Shown: positions 51,728 through 60,892, numbered from the stretch's first letter. The stretch: 64,000 nucleotides of DNA from Pseudomonadota bacterium (GCA_018241265.1 JAFEEF010000036.1:156791-220790), one strand, 5' to 3'. A program made the numbers and translations. The notes: a model not told the origin generated them from the letters alone.

Positions 51728-53233
51728 TCAGTCCTCCTTGAATGCCGTCGCGCGGCTCATCCGCACCGACGGCAACGTGACGATCACGACCAACAGCGCT
51801 GCTGCCGCAAGCAAGCCGGTGGACAACGGCCGCGTCACGAACACGGTCCAGTCGCCGCGCGACAGCAACAGCGCGCGGCGCAGGTTCTCTTCCATCAGCG
51901 GCCCGAGGATGAAGCCGAGCAGCAACGGCGCCGATTCGCACGACAGCTTGTAGAACACGTAGCCGATGAACGCGAACAGCGCCGTCAGGAACACGTCGAA
52001 GGTGTTGTTGTTGACGGTGTAGACGCCGATGCAGCAGAACAGCGTGATGGCCGGGAAGAGATAGCGGTACGGCACCGCCAGCAGCTTGATCCAGATCCCG
52101 ATCAGCGGCAGGTTCAGGATCACGAGCATCAGGTTGCCGACCCACATCGACGCGATCAGCCCCCAGAAGAGCTGCGGGTTGCTCGTCATCACCTGCGGGC
52201 CGGGCTGGATGCCCTTGATCGTCATCGCGCCGACCATCAGCGCCATCACCGCATTCGGCGGTATGCCGAGCGTCAGCATCGGGATGAAGGAGGTCTGCGC
52301 GCCGGCGTTGTTGGCGCTCTCGGGCCCGGCGACGCCGCGGATGTCGCCCTTGCCGAAGCGGCCGTTGCGGCCCGCGACCTTCTTCTCGACGCTGTAGGCC
52401 GCGAACGATGCCAGCAAGGCGCCGCCGCCCGGCAGCACGCCGAGCAGCGAGCCGAGCGCGGTACCGCGCACGACCGCCGGCCAGGCCTCGCGGAAGTCCT
52501 GCTTCGTCGGCCACAGGCCCTTGACGTCCTTGGTGAACACCTCGCGGTGCTCGGCCGGCCTGCCGAGGTTGGCGATGATCTCGCCGAAGCCGAACACGCC
52601 CATCGCGATCACGACGAAGCCGATGCCGTCGGTGAGTTCGGGAACGTCGAAGCTGTAGCGCGGCGTGCCCGAGATCACGTCGGTGTTGATCTGCGCGAGC
52701 AGCAGGCCGAGGATGATCATCGCGATCGCCTTCAGCAGCGAGCCCGATGCCAGGACGACCGCGCCGATCAGGCCGAGCACCATCAGCGAGAAGTACTCGG
52801 CCGGCCCGAACTTGAACGCCAGTTCGGTGAGCGGCGGCGCGAACGCCGCGATGATCACGGTGCCGACGCAGCCGGCGAAGAACGAGCCCAGGCCCGCGGT
52901 CGCCAGCGCCGCGCCGGCACGGCCCTGGCGCGCCATCTGGTAGCCGTCGATCGCGGTGACGACCGAGCTCGATTCGCCGGGTACGTTGATCAGGATCGCG
53001 GTCGTCGAGCCGCCGTACTGCGCGCCGTAGTAGATGCCGGCGAGCATGATCAGCGCCGGTGTCGCGTCGAGCGTGTAGATCGACGGCAAGAGCATCGCGA
53101 TCGTCGCCACCGGTCCGAGGCCGGGCAGCACGCCGATCAGCGTGCCGAGCAGCGCGCCGAAGAAGGCATAGAGCAGGTTCTGCGCCGTGAAGGCAACGCC
53201 GAAGCCGAGCGCGAGGTTGTGGACCAGGTCCAT
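51728..53233 (-). CDS. tctA: Tripartite tricarboxylate transporter large permease TctA
   Basis: A 501-residue membrane permease of the TTT family. Hallmarks are GVLPGLGPVATIAMLLPSIY, GIYYGAQYGGSTTAILINVPGE, GVLPGGGALLASFAAYSVEKK and SFIPMLTLGIPPNAVMALMVGA. With TctB it forms the transmembrane part of a substrate-binding-protein-dependent carboxylate importer. No binding protein (TctC/Bug) gene is present here; the Burkholderiales genomes commonly encode many elsewhere. The start lies 15 bases after the tctB stop. Confidence 0.95.
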   Translation of the reverse strand: MDLVHNLALGFGVAFTAQNLLYAFFGALLGTLIGVLPGLGPVATIAMLLPSIYTLDATPALIMLAGIYYGAQYGGSTTAILINVPGESSSVVTAIDGYQMARQGRAGAALATAGLGSFFAGCVGTVIIAAFAPPLTELAFKFGPAEYFSLMVLGLIGAVVLASGSLLKAIAMIILGLLLAQINTDVISGTPRYSFDVPELTDGIGFVVIAMGVFGFGEIIANLGRPAEHREVFTKDVKGLWPTKQDFREAWPAVVRGTALGSLLGVLPGGGALLASFAAYSVEKKVAGRNGRFGKGDIRGVAGPESANNAGAQTSFIPMLTLGIPPNAVMALMVGAMTIKGIQPGPQVMTSNPQLFWGLIASMWVGNLMLVILNLPLIGIWIKLLAVPYRYLFPAITLFCCIGVYTVNNNTFDVFLTALFAFIGYVFYKLSCESAPLLLGFILGPLMEENLRRALLLSRGDWTVFVTRPLSTGLLAAAALLVVIVTLPSVRMSRATAFKED

Positions 53234-53248
53234 GTGGGCCGAGGTCCG

Positions 53249-53710
53249 TCAGCCGAGGAACGCGGGCTTCAGCGGGATCGTCAGCGCAAGCCCCTGGATG
53301 AACACCGCCCACGAGCCGACGGTCAGCACGACGCAGTTCACGAGCACGCCCTTCCAGCGGAAGTCCCCGCCGGCAAAGCTCACCAGCAGCACGACGAGCG
53401 GGATCGTGATGAACATCCCGAGGCGCGGCAGCGCGAGCCCGAACAGCGCGATCGACGCCACCACGACGAGCAGCGGCCGCCACGCGATCACGCCGATCCG
53501 GTCGCCGCCGTCGGCTTCGAAGGTGAGCGACTTGAACAGCACCACGGCGCCGAGCAGCGCCAGGATCACGCTGAGGATGATCGGGAAGTAGCCCGCGCCG
53601 GGCTTGGCCGACGTGCCCATCGGATAGTGGCCCGCGCCGATCGCGAACACCACGCCGATCACGATGAACATGAGGCCGGACCAGAAGTCCCGTTCGCTCT
53701 TGATCTTCAT
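53249..53710 (-). CDS. tctB: Tripartite tricarboxylate transporter small subunit TctB
   Basis: A 153-residue, four-helix membrane protein. SERDFWSGLMFIVIGVVFAIGA, then MGTSAKPGAGYFPIIL is the TctB signature, and the later helices (LLVVVASIALFGLALPRLGMFITIPL) fit. GAGGAG precedes the ATG. It heads the tctB-tctA-gamma-glutamyltransferase operon. The 180 bases upstream are GC-rich and shared with the divergent Fur-type promoter region. Confidence 0.9.
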   Translation of the reverse strand: MKIKSERDFWSGLMFIVIGVVFAIGAGHYPMGTSAKPGAGYFPIILSVILALLGAVVLFKSLTFEADGGDRIGVIAWRPLLVVVASIALFGLALPRLGMFITIPLVVLLVSFAGGDFRWKGVLVNCVVLTVGSWAVFIQGLALTIPLKPAFLG

Positions 53711-53884
53711 CTGTCTCCTCGATGCTGGGGCGGGACCTGTTCGCGCTCCGCCGCGCCGGCGTCGGCGGGCCGGACCGGGGCGATTCTAGAAGCGCCGCAA
53801 TGCGAGGCCTTCCGGAGAGCGCGTGCTCCATGCGCGCCCGGGCCGCCCGCCCGCGGCGATCGCGTCGGCGACCGGTCATCGATA

Positions 53885-53913
53885 TTGAGATATAATGCGA
53901 ATCGTTCGTATTA
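53885..53913 (+). promoter_or_regulatory. Probable Fur box overlapping a consensus -10 element
   Basis: A perfect TATAAT (53891-53896) lies in an AT-rich island. It overlaps TAATGCGAA-TCG-TTCGTATTA (53893-53913), an inverted repeat matching at 8 of 9 positions per arm and very like betaproteobacterial Fur boxes. No good -35 is visible. Transcription would start near 53902, about 28 bases before the ATG at 53931. Iron-bound Fur would block RNA polymerase here, so the three genes that follow are likely induced by iron limitation. Confidence 0.65.
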
Positions 53914-53930
53914 GATCATTCATTCATCTC

Positions 53931-55250
53931 ATGACCGTTCCCGCAGGCGCACGCTCGTCCGTTGCCGGCTCACTGGTGCTCTCGGTCGCGCTGCTCGCCG
54001 GCTGTGGCGGCGGCAGCGGCGGTACATCGCCGCCGACGACGACCACCGCCACGGGCCAGCTCTCGCCGATGGCGGAGGTCGGCCGGCAGATCTTCTCGGA
54101 CACGGCGTTGTCGGTCTCCGGCAAGCAGTCCTGCGCGACCTGCCATGTCGCGGACCACGCGTTCGCCGCCGCCGATGGCCGGTCGGTTCCGCTGGGCGGA
54201 CCGCACATGGACCTGCCCGGGCTGCGCGCGACGCCGTCACTGATGTACGCGTCGTATGCACCGGCGTTCAAGTTCGCTTCCGACGGCACGCCGACCGGCG
54301 GCTTCTTCCGCGACGGCCGCTCGCCGACTCTGGCGGATCAGGCGCAACAGCCCTTCGTCACGTCGTTCGAGATGGCCAACGCGGATGCCGCGGCGGTGCT
54401 GCAGAAGCTGCTCACCCGGCCCTACCTCGACCAGTTCGAGGCGGTCTTCGGTGCCTCCGTCGTGTCGGACCCGAAACAGGCACTCGCGTCCATGGGCGCC
54501 GCGCTGGCGGCCTTCCAAACCGAGGACGTGAGCTTTCATCCGTTCACGAGCAAGTTCGACGCCTACGAAGCCGGCACGACGACGCTGACGGCCGCCGAAC
54601 TCCAGGGCCTCGCGCTCTTCAACGACCCGACCAAGGGCAACTGCAACGCCTGCCACGTCTCGACCGGCAGCAACAACGTGCGCGCGCTGTTCACCGACTT
54701 CACCTACGACAGCATCGGCCTGCCGCGCAACTGGAAGATCGCCGCCAACCAGGCCGCCTCGGCGCTGCCCTACGTGCCTGCGAACGGCGCGCAGTTCGCA
54801 CCGGCGCCTTACGCCTACTACGACCTCGGCCTCTGCGGCCCGCTGCGCCCCGATCTCGACTACCGGCTGTCGCTGTGCGGCGCGTTCAAGGTGCCGACCT
54901 TGCGCAATGTCGCGGTGAAGCAGAACTACTTTCACAACGCCGCCTACGACAACCTCGTCGATGCGGTGACGTGGTACGCCACGCGCGACACCAACCCGAC
55001 GCGCTGGTACCGCACCGAGGATGGCGGCATCGACGGCGCCTTCAACGACCTGCCGGCATCGCTGCAGGGCAGCATCAACCGGGACGAGGTTCCCTACAAC
55101 CCGGTGACCGCGCCGACGCTGACGAGCAACGACATCGAGCTCATCGTCACCTTCCTCTGCACGCTGACCGACGGCTACGACCCGAAGCAGCCCGCGTCCT
55201 ACCGCGTACCGAGCCAATGCCAGCAGGCGGCGGCCGCGGCACGGCCGTGA
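53931..55250 (+). CDS. Diheme cytochrome c peroxidase/MauG-family lipoprotein
   Basis: A 439-residue periplasmic lipoprotein; the lipobox LLAGC puts the lipidated Cys at residue 25. Two heme sites are visible: C68-A-T-C-H72 and C238-N-A-C-H242, as in CcpA/MauG proteins. KVPTLRNVAVKQNYFHNAAYDNL is the conserved C-terminal motif of the family. Length is longer than typical CcpA (about 330). ATG at 53931 is chosen because the in-frame ATG at 53895 lies inside the probable Fur box. It forms an apparent operon with a porin and an FMN-binding protein, so a role in iron uptake redox chemistry rather than peroxide removal is possible. Confidence 0.88.
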   Translation: MTVPAGARSSVAGSLVLSVALLAGCGGGSGGTSPPTTTTATGQLSPMAEVGRQIFSDTALSVSGKQSCATCHVADHAFAAADGRSVPLGGPHMDLPGLRATPSLMYASYAPAFKFASDGTPTGGFFRDGRSPTLADQAQQPFVTSFEMANADAAAVLQKLLTRPYLDQFEAVFGASVVSDPKQALASMGAALAAFQTEDVSFHPFTSKFDAYEAGTTTLTAAELQGLALFNDPTKGNCNACHVSTGSNNVRALFTDFTYDSIGLPRNWKIAANQAASALPYVPANGAQFAPAPYAYYDLGLCGPLRPDLDYRLSLCGAFKVPTLRNVAVKQNYFHNAAYDNLVDAVTWYATRDTNPTRWYRTEDGGIDGAFNDLPASLQGSINRDEVPYNPVTAPTLTSNDIELIVTFLCTLTDGYDPKQPASYRVPSQCQQAAAAARP

Positions 55251-55294
55251 CGCCTCGGCGACCGATTTCTTTCCCATCCGGACCGGAGTCCACC

Positions 55295-56764
55295 ATGAAG
55301 ACCCCACTGCGCCTGCCGCGCAAGCTGATCTCCGCGCTGGCGCTCGCCGGCCTCGCCTCGCACGTGCTGCCGGCCGCAGCGGCCGACCCGGGCGCGTCGG
55401 CGACCATCAAGCGCCTGCAGGCGCAGAACGATGCGCTGGCGAAGACGCTGGCCGACGTGCAGGCGCAACTGCAATCGCTGCAGCGGACGGTCGGCGACAT
55501 GCAGCAGAAGTCGGCCGCGCTCGGCAAGCAGCAGGAGACCCAGGCCGCACAGGTGCGCCAGACCGCCGAGGCGCAGCAGAAGGTCGAGGCCGACGTGGCC
55601 GCTGCGAGCCAGAACGCCAGCCAGGCGGTGCAGCAGGTCGCGGCCCAGTCGGCCAAGTCGGAGACCTGGGACAAGCTGCTGCTCTGGGGCTACGGCGAGA
55701 TCTACTACGCCCATCCGGTACACCAGGCGAACCAGACGACGCTCGACCTCGCGCGCGGCGTCTTCGGCATCGGCTACCAGTTCGACGACAAGACGCGCTT
55801 CAACTCGGAGTACGAGGTCGAGCATGCGGTCGCGTCGGCCGACGATCCGGGCGAGATCGAGGTCGAGCAGCTCTATGTCGAGCGCCAGCTCGGCCAGGGC
55901 CTGAACGCGCGCGCCGGCGTGTTCCTGATCCCGGCCGGCCTCATCAACGAGAACCACGAGCCGACCGCCTTCTACGGCGTGCAGCGCAACTTCGTCGAGA
56001 CGCTGATCATCCCGAGCACCTGGCGCGAAGGCGGCCTGTCGCTGTTCGGCACGACCGACAGCGGCCTCGACTGGAACGTCGGCCTGACGACCGGCGTCGA
56101 CCTGTCGAAGTGGGACTTCGCGCCCGAGACCGCAACCTACGCATCGGCGCTGCAGCTCATCGCCGGCGACGTCGCGCCGCTGCAGGCGACCCACCAGGAA
56201 GGCGCGTTCGCGAATGCGCAGCACCTGTCGGGCTACGTCGGGCTCAACTACCGCGGCGTGCCCGGGCTGACGATCGGCGGCCTGTTCTTCGGCGGCGGCG
56301 CGACGCCGGCGCAGCCCGGCATCGGCAGCCAGTCGGTGATGCTGGGCGAGGCGCACGTGCGCTACCAGCCGGGCAAGTGGGATCTGTCGGCCGTCTACGC
56401 GCAGGGCAACATCAGCAACACGGGTGCTGCGAACCGGCTCTTCCCGGGCACGGCCAACCCGTTGCCGGCGCGCTTCGACGGCTGGTACGCGCAGGCCGCC
56501 TACAACCTCTGGCAGGGCCAGGGCGGCATGCGGCTGGCACCGTTCGCCCGCTACGAGCGCTACGACATGGGCGCGTCGTACGAAGGCCTGGCGCCGGGCT
56601 TCGGTGCGTCGCCGGCCGGCTTCCCGGTACCGCACGACCAGGTGGCGACCATCGGCACGAACTTCTACCTGAACCCGAACGTCGTGCTGAAGCTCGACTA
56701 CCAGCACTTCCGCGACAACAGCGACTTCACGCGCGTGGACCTCGGGCTCGGGCTGTCGTTCTGA
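55295..56764 (+). CDS. Outer-membrane porin with N-terminal coiled coil
   Basis: A 489-residue outer-membrane protein. Signal peptide 1-28 (AAA|DP), a coiled-coil region about 30-110 rich in Gln, Lys and Ala (LQAQNDALAKTLADVQAQL), then a beta-barrel starting WGYGEIYYAHPVH and ending in the C-terminal FTRVDLGLGLSF with terminal Phe, the barrel insertion signal. The coiled coil may trimerise or reach to peptidoglycan. GGAG precedes the ATG. It lies 44 bases after the diheme protein gene. Solute unknown; phosphate-selective porin-like proteins have a similar layout. Confidence 0.85.
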   Translation: MKTPLRLPRKLISALALAGLASHVLPAAAADPGASATIKRLQAQNDALAKTLADVQAQLQSLQRTVGDMQQKSAALGKQQETQAAQVRQTAEAQQKVEADVAAASQNASQAVQQVAAQSAKSETWDKLLLWGYGEIYYAHPVHQANQTTLDLARGVFGIGYQFDDKTRFNSEYEVEHAVASADDPGEIEVEQLYVERQLGQGLNARAGVFLIPAGLINENHEPTAFYGVQRNFVETLIIPSTWREGGLSLFGTTDSGLDWNVGLTTGVDLSKWDFAPETATYASALQLIAGDVAPLQATHQEGAFANAQHLSGYVGLNYRGVPGLTIGGLFFGGGATPAQPGIGSQSVMLGEAHVRYQPGKWDLSAVYAQGNISNTGAANRLFPGTANPLPARFDGWYAQAAYNLWQGQGGMRLAPFARYERYDMGASYEGLAPGFGASPAGFPVPHDQVATIGTNFYLNPNVVLKLDYQHFRDNSDFTRVDLGLGLSF

Positions 56765-56873
56765 GTCGCCGGAGCGAAGTGCCTATGAAATTGCACAGCG
56801 CAGGCGACTCGCTCAGAACCCGTTCGGCGTTCCGAGTCGAATACTTTGTCTGCAGGTTCTGAGGTTCCAGGCG

Positions 56874-57422
56874 ATGCGCTTCGAGTTCGCACCGATCGCG
56901 CTGGCAGCGAGCGTGCTCGCGCCGACCAGCGCCCACGCGATCGACTACCTGACGGCCGAGCAGGCGGCCAAGCTGATCTTTCCCGATGCCGATGCGTTCG
57001 AGGCCCGCCCGCTCACGCTGAACGCCGCACAGCTGCAGCAGCTCGACGCGCAGGGCGTGAAGGCCCGCTCGGCGAGCTGGCGCGTGCAGGTCGCCAAGCG
57101 CGGCGGAGCCGAGCTCGGCGTCGTGGTCTATGACGCGGTGGTCGGCAAGGTCGAGCTGATCGACTATGCGGTCGGCATCGCGCTCGACGGCAGCGTCAAG
57201 CAGGTCGAGATCCTGTCCTACCGCGAGAGCCACGGCTTCGAGGTGCGGCTGCCGGCGTGGCGCAAGCAGTTCGTCGGCAAGGGCGTCGGCGCCCCGATCA
57301 GGATCGGCGACGACATCGACAACATCAGCGGCGCGACCTTGAGCTGCACGCACGTGACCGACGGCGTGCGGCGCATCGTCGCGGTCGTTGCAGTGGCGCG
57401 GCACGGCGGCTTGCTCGCCTGA
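56874..57422 (+). CDS. Periplasmic FMN-binding domain protein
   Basis: A 182-residue exported protein. Signal peptide about 1-22 (SAHA|ID). The FMN-binding domain covers about 75-165, ending with DDIDNISGATLSCTHV, where S152-G-A-T155 is the site of covalent FMN attachment in NqrC/RnfG-like domains. It probably carries electrons in the periplasm. It follows the porin by 109 bases on the same strand and completes the probable Fur-controlled group. An ApbE flavin transferase would be needed and is not in the window. Confidence 0.85.
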   Translation: MRFEFAPIALAASVLAPTSAHAIDYLTAEQAAKLIFPDADAFEARPLTLNAAQLQQLDAQGVKARSASWRVQVAKRGGAELGVVVYDAVVGKVELIDYAVGIALDGSVKQVEILSYRESHGFEVRLPAWRKQFVGKGVGAPIRIGDDIDNISGATLSCTHVTDGVRRIVAVVAVARHGGLLA

Positions 57423-57490
57423 AGCGGCCGGAGCCGTGCGCAGGGGGTGAGGCATTTCGGCGCGGCAGGCGGCTGCCACAATCGCGCACG

Positions 57491-58033
57491 ATGTCCTCCC
57501 CCGCCCTTTCCTCCACCCGCCCCCGCCCCCTCCTCGCGCTGATCGCCGCCGTCGCCCGCAACGGTGCGATCGGCAAGGGCAACGAACTGCTCTGGCGCGA
57601 AAGCGCCGACCAGAAGCGCTTTCGTCAGGTGACGATGGGCTGCCCGGTGATCATGGGCCGGCGTACCTGGGAGTCGCTGCCGGCGCGCTTTCGGCCCTTG
57701 CCGGGGCGGCGCAACGTCGTGCTGACGCGCGATCGGGCATGGCGCGATGCCGGCGCCGAGCCGCAGGCGTCGCTCGATGCGGCGTTGGCCGCACTGCAGG
57801 GTGCAGCCGACAGGATCTTCGTGATCGGCGGCGGCGAGCTCTATGCGCAAGCGCTGCCGCGCGCCGACGAACTCGTGCTGACCGAAATCGATACCGACTT
57901 CGACGACGCCGACACGTACTTCCCCGCCTGGGATCGGCAGGCCTATGCCGAGACCTCGCGCGAGCATCACGTCGACCCGAACGGCGTCGGCTACAGCTTC
58001 GTCACCTATCAGCGAGTGCACCGCCATGTCTGA
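57491..58033 (+). CDS. folA: Dihydrofolate reductase
   Basis: A 180-residue cytoplasmic enzyme that reduces dihydrofolate to tetrahydrofolate with NADPH. LIAAVARNGAIGKGNELLW, then FRQVTMGCPVIMGRRTWESLP and IFVIGGGELYAQALP are diagnostic, and LVLTEIDTDFDDADTYFP closes the fold. An N-terminal tail of about 14 residues precedes the core. The stop overlaps the DUF4337 gene by 8 bases. Identification is firm. Confidence 0.95.
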   Translation: MSSPALSSTRPRPLLALIAAVARNGAIGKGNELLWRESADQKRFRQVTMGCPVIMGRRTWESLPARFRPLPGRRNVVLTRDRAWRDAGAEPQASLDAALAALQGAADRIFVIGGGELYAQALPRADELVLTEIDTDFDDADTYFPAWDRQAYAETSREHHVDPNGVGYSFVTYQRVHRHV

Positions 58034-58601
58034 ACACGGCTTCCACGTCCACGGCCCGCACGATCACGAGGCCGAGCACGCCGCCCGGCACGAGCCCGAC
58101 GGGCTGGCCGGCCAGCTCGCGGTGACGACCGCGATCATCGCGACGATAGGAGCGCTGTTCGCCTACATGGGCGGCGCGACGCAGGCCGATGCGGGCCTCT
58201 ACAAGAACAACGCGGCGATCAAGAAGACCGAAGCGGCCGACCAGTGGAACTTCTACCAGGCCAAGGGCAACAAGCAGAACCTCGCCGAGCTGGCCAGCGA
58301 CCTCGTGCCCGAACCGCGGCGCAGCTTCTATGCGAGCGAGGCCAAGCGCTACGACGGCGAGAAGGCCAAGATCATGGCCGACGCGAAGAAGCTCGAGGAG
58401 GAATCCAGGGACTGGGATCGCCGGAGCGAAGAGCAGCTGCACCAGCATCACCGCTGGGCCCAGGCGACGACCGCGCTGCAGATCGCGATCGCGATGGCGG
58501 CGATCGCGATCCTGACCCGGCGGCGCTGGCTCGAGTACGGCGTGTTCGCGCTCAGCGGCATCGGCATCGTGCTCGGCGGCCTCGCCTGGCGGCACATCTG
58601 A
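58026..58601 (+). CDS. DUF4337 membrane protein
   Basis: A 191-residue protein. The N-terminus is His-rich (HGFHVHGPHDHEAEHAARHE), followed by a helix (LAVTTAIIATIGALFAYMG), a long charged region (AADQWNFYQAKGNKQNLAELASDL, YDGEKAKIMADAKKLEEES) and two C-terminal helices. This is the DUF4337 layout; the function is unknown. The His-rich tail could bind metal, which is inference. It overlaps the folA stop by 8 bases, so it is translated from the same mRNA. Confidence 0.85.
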   Translation: MSEHGFHVHGPHDHEAEHAARHEPDGLAGQLAVTTAIIATIGALFAYMGGATQADAGLYKNNAAIKKTEAADQWNFYQAKGNKQNLAELASDLVPEPRRSFYASEAKRYDGEKAKIMADAKKLEEESRDWDRRSEEQLHQHHRWAQATTALQIAIAMAAIAILTRRRWLEYGVFALSGIGIVLGGLAWRHI

Positions 58602-58621
58602 CGACGGCTCGGAGGCCGGCC

Positions 58622-59401
58622 ATGGGTGCTGCGCGATACATCGAAAGCGAAGTCGATGGGCCGATCGTGACGATCGTGATGCGCCGGCCCGACAAGCGCA
58701 ACGCGGTCGACCGCGCGATGGCCGGGCAATTGCGCGATGCCTTCCTGGCGTTCGAGGCCGAGGAGGCGCTGCGTGTCGCGGTGCTGACCGGCAGCGACGG
58801 CGTGTTCTGCGCCGGCGCCGACCTGAGCGCGGTCGGCGATCCGGCGCGCCGCAACGAGCTCGATCCGGACGGCGGCGGCAGCGGCCCGATGGGGCCGACA
58901 CGCCTCGCGTTGAGCAAGCCGCTGATCGCCGCGATCGCCGGTCCTGCGGTGGCCGGCGGCCTCGAGCTCGCACTGCTCGCCGACCTGCGCGTGATGGAAG
59001 AGGACGCCTATGTCGGCGTCTACTGCCGGCGTTGGGGCGTGCCGCTGATCGACGGCGGCACGGTGCGGTTGCCGCGCCTCGTCGGCATGGGCCACGCGAT
59101 GGACCTGATCCTGACCGGCCGCGCCGTCGGCGCCGCCGAGGCGCAAACGATGGGACTGGCCAACCGCGTCGTGACCAAGGGCGAGGCACGGAGGGCGGCC
59201 GAGCAGCTCGCGCGCGAGATCGCCGCCTTCCCGCAGGCCTGCATGCTGATCGACCGGCGTTCGGCGTATGCGCAATGGGACCTGCCGCTCGCCGAGGCGC
59301 TGCGCCAGGAAGGCCGCCACGGCGTCCCCAGCGTCGCCGCAGAAGGCGTCGCCGGTGCGGCGCGGTTCGTCGGCGACGCCGGGCGCCACGGCACGTCCTG
59401 A
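58622..59401 (+). CDS. Enoyl-CoA hydratase/isomerase family protein
   Basis: A 259-residue crotonase-fold enzyme. VTIVMRRPDKRNAVDRAMAGQL, the oxyanion-hole segment FCAGADLSAVGD, and IAAIAGPAVAGGLELALLADLRV are typical. At the positions of the two catalytic Glu of hydratases I see GGLELAL and RRWGVPLIDGGTVRLPRL; the second Glu appears absent, so hydratase activity is doubtful and another crotonase reaction is possible. CGGAGG precedes the ATG. The amidase gene follows 20 bases later; together with folA and DUF4337 they run in one direction. Confidence 0.88.
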   Translation: MGAARYIESEVDGPIVTIVMRRPDKRNAVDRAMAGQLRDAFLAFEAEEALRVAVLTGSDGVFCAGADLSAVGDPARRNELDPDGGGSGPMGPTRLALSKPLIAAIAGPAVAGGLELALLADLRVMEEDAYVGVYCRRWGVPLIDGGTVRLPRLVGMGHAMDLILTGRAVGAAEAQTMGLANRVVTKGEARRAAEQLAREIAAFPQACMLIDRRSAYAQWDLPLAEALRQEGRHGVPSVAAEGVAGAARFVGDAGRHGTS

Positions 59402-59421
59402 CGCCCGGGCGCGGTCTTGCG

Positions 59422-60843
59422 ATGACCTCTGCGACCACGACTCCGAGCGATCTCGCCGATTGCACCGCGAGCGAACTGCTGGCGTTCTATGCCCGCCGGC
59501 AGGCATCGCCGGTCGAAGCGATGCGCGCCGTGCTTGCGCGCGTCGAGCGGTTGAATCCGCGCCTCAACGCCTTCTGCCTCGTCGACGAGGCCGCCGCGCT
59601 GTCATCGGCCGTCGCCAGCGAGGCGCGCTGGCAGAAAGGAACGCCGCAGGGCGAACTCGACGGCGTGCCGGTGTCGATCAAGGACTTGATCCTGACGCGC
59701 GGCTGGCCGACGCGGCGCGGCTCGGCGACCGTCGATGCGAGCCGGCCATCGGATGTCGATGCGCCCGCGACCGCACGCCTGCGCGAGGCCGGCGCGGTGC
59801 TGTTCGGCAAGACCTGCACGCCGGAATTCGGCTGCAAGGGCGAGACCAACTCGCCCCTCACCGGCATCACGCGCAATCCCTGGAACACGGATCGCACGCC
59901 GGGGGGCTCGTCGGGCGGCACGGCCGCAGCGGTGGCGGCCGGCATGGGGCCGCTGTCGGTCGGCACCGACGGCGCCGGCAGCGTGCGCATACCCGCGGCC
60001 TTCTGCGGCAACTTCGGCTTGAAGCCGAGCTTCGGCCGCGTGCCGGCTTATCCGCTGTCGCCGTTCGGCAGCGTCGCGCACCTCGGGCCGCACAGCATGT
60101 CGGTGCGCGACGCGGCATTGATGATGAACGTCATCAAACGACCCGACGCACGCGACTGGACCTCGCTGCCGCCCGACGGCACCGACTATCTGCCGGGCCT
60201 GGACGACGGCATCGCCGGCCTGCGCGTCGCCTGGTCGCCGGCGCTCGGCTACGCGAAGCGCGTCGACCCGGAAGTCGCGGCGGCCACGGCTGCGGCGGCA
60301 CGCGGCTTCGAGACCTTGGGCGCGCGGGTCGAAGCAGTCGATCCGGGCTTCGACGATCCGCTCGACATCACGACCGGCCTGTGGTTCCTCGGCTCGTGGA
60401 CGCTGTGGAACACGCTGACGCCGGAGCAGCAAGCGGTCACCGATCCCGACTTCCGCGCGCAGGCCGAGCTCGGCGCGCGGTATTCGGCGCTCGACATCCA
60501 GCGCCTGCATCTGCGGCGCGGCGCGCTCGGCGCGCAGATGCGCCGGTTCATGCAACGGCACGACCTGCTGTTGACGCCGTCGGTCGCGATCCCGGCCTTC
60601 GACGCGCGGCCGCCCGGCCGGGTCGCGATGACGCCCGAGAGCATGCTCGGCTGGACGCCGTTCAGCTATCCGTTCAACCTGACCCAGCAGCCGGCCTGCA
60701 CGATACCCTGCGGCCTCACGCGCGACGGCCTGCCGATCGGGCTGCAGATCGTCGGCCCGATGTTCGGCGATGCGCTGGTGCTGCGCGCGGCACGCGCCTA
60801 CGAGCAGCTGCGGCCGATCGCGCGGCCCCGCCTGGACGTCTAG
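59422..60843 (+). CDS. Amidase signature family enzyme
   Basis: A 473-residue cytoplasmic amidase. The Ser-cisSer-Lys triad lies in DGVPVSIKDLILTRGWPTRRG (Lys), GGSSGGTAAAVAAGMGPLSVGTDGAGS (both Ser), followed by RIPAAFCGNFGLKPSFGRVP. Length is typical (about 470). It hydrolyses an amide of unknown structure; indoleacetamide or nicotinamide-type hydrolases are in the family, and GatA is excluded because no gatB/gatC adjoin. A perfect hairpin follows the stop. Confidence 0.9.
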   Translation: MTSATTTPSDLADCTASELLAFYARRQASPVEAMRAVLARVERLNPRLNAFCLVDEAAALSSAVASEARWQKGTPQGELDGVPVSIKDLILTRGWPTRRGSATVDASRPSDVDAPATARLREAGAVLFGKTCTPEFGCKGETNSPLTGITRNPWNTDRTPGGSSGGTAAAVAAGMGPLSVGTDGAGSVRIPAAFCGNFGLKPSFGRVPAYPLSPFGSVAHLGPHSMSVRDAALMMNVIKRPDARDWTSLPPDGTDYLPGLDDGIAGLRVAWSPALGYAKRVDPEVAAATAAAARGFETLGARVEAVDPGFDDPLDITTGLWFLGSWTLWNTLTPEQQAVTDPDFRAQAELGARYSALDIQRLHLRRGALGAQMRRFMQRHDLLLTPSVAIPAFDARPPGRVAMTPESMLGWTPFSYPFNLTQQPACTIPCGLTRDGLPIGLQIVGPMFGDALVLRAARAYEQLRPIARPRLDV

Positions 60844-60858
60844 CAGCACACCCATCGG

Positions 60859-60892
60859 CCGGAAAAGCGTGTGCCATCCCACGCTTTTCCGG
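60859..60892. terminator. Perfect 13-bp stem-loop after the amidase gene
   Basis: CCGGAAAAGCGTG (60859-60871) pairs perfectly with CACGCTTTTCCGG (60880-60892) around an 8-base loop. It starts 16 bases after the amidase stop, where a terminator belongs. No T-run follows, so it may act as a weak or Rho-assisted terminator, or as an operator for the regulator gene at 60959. Confidence 0.6.

Noticed and set aside
53895-53930. ATG at 53895 as start of the diheme cytochrome lipoprotein.
   Set aside because: It lies within the overlapping -10 and Fur-like palindrome; the lipoprotein signal peptide begins properly at 53931.
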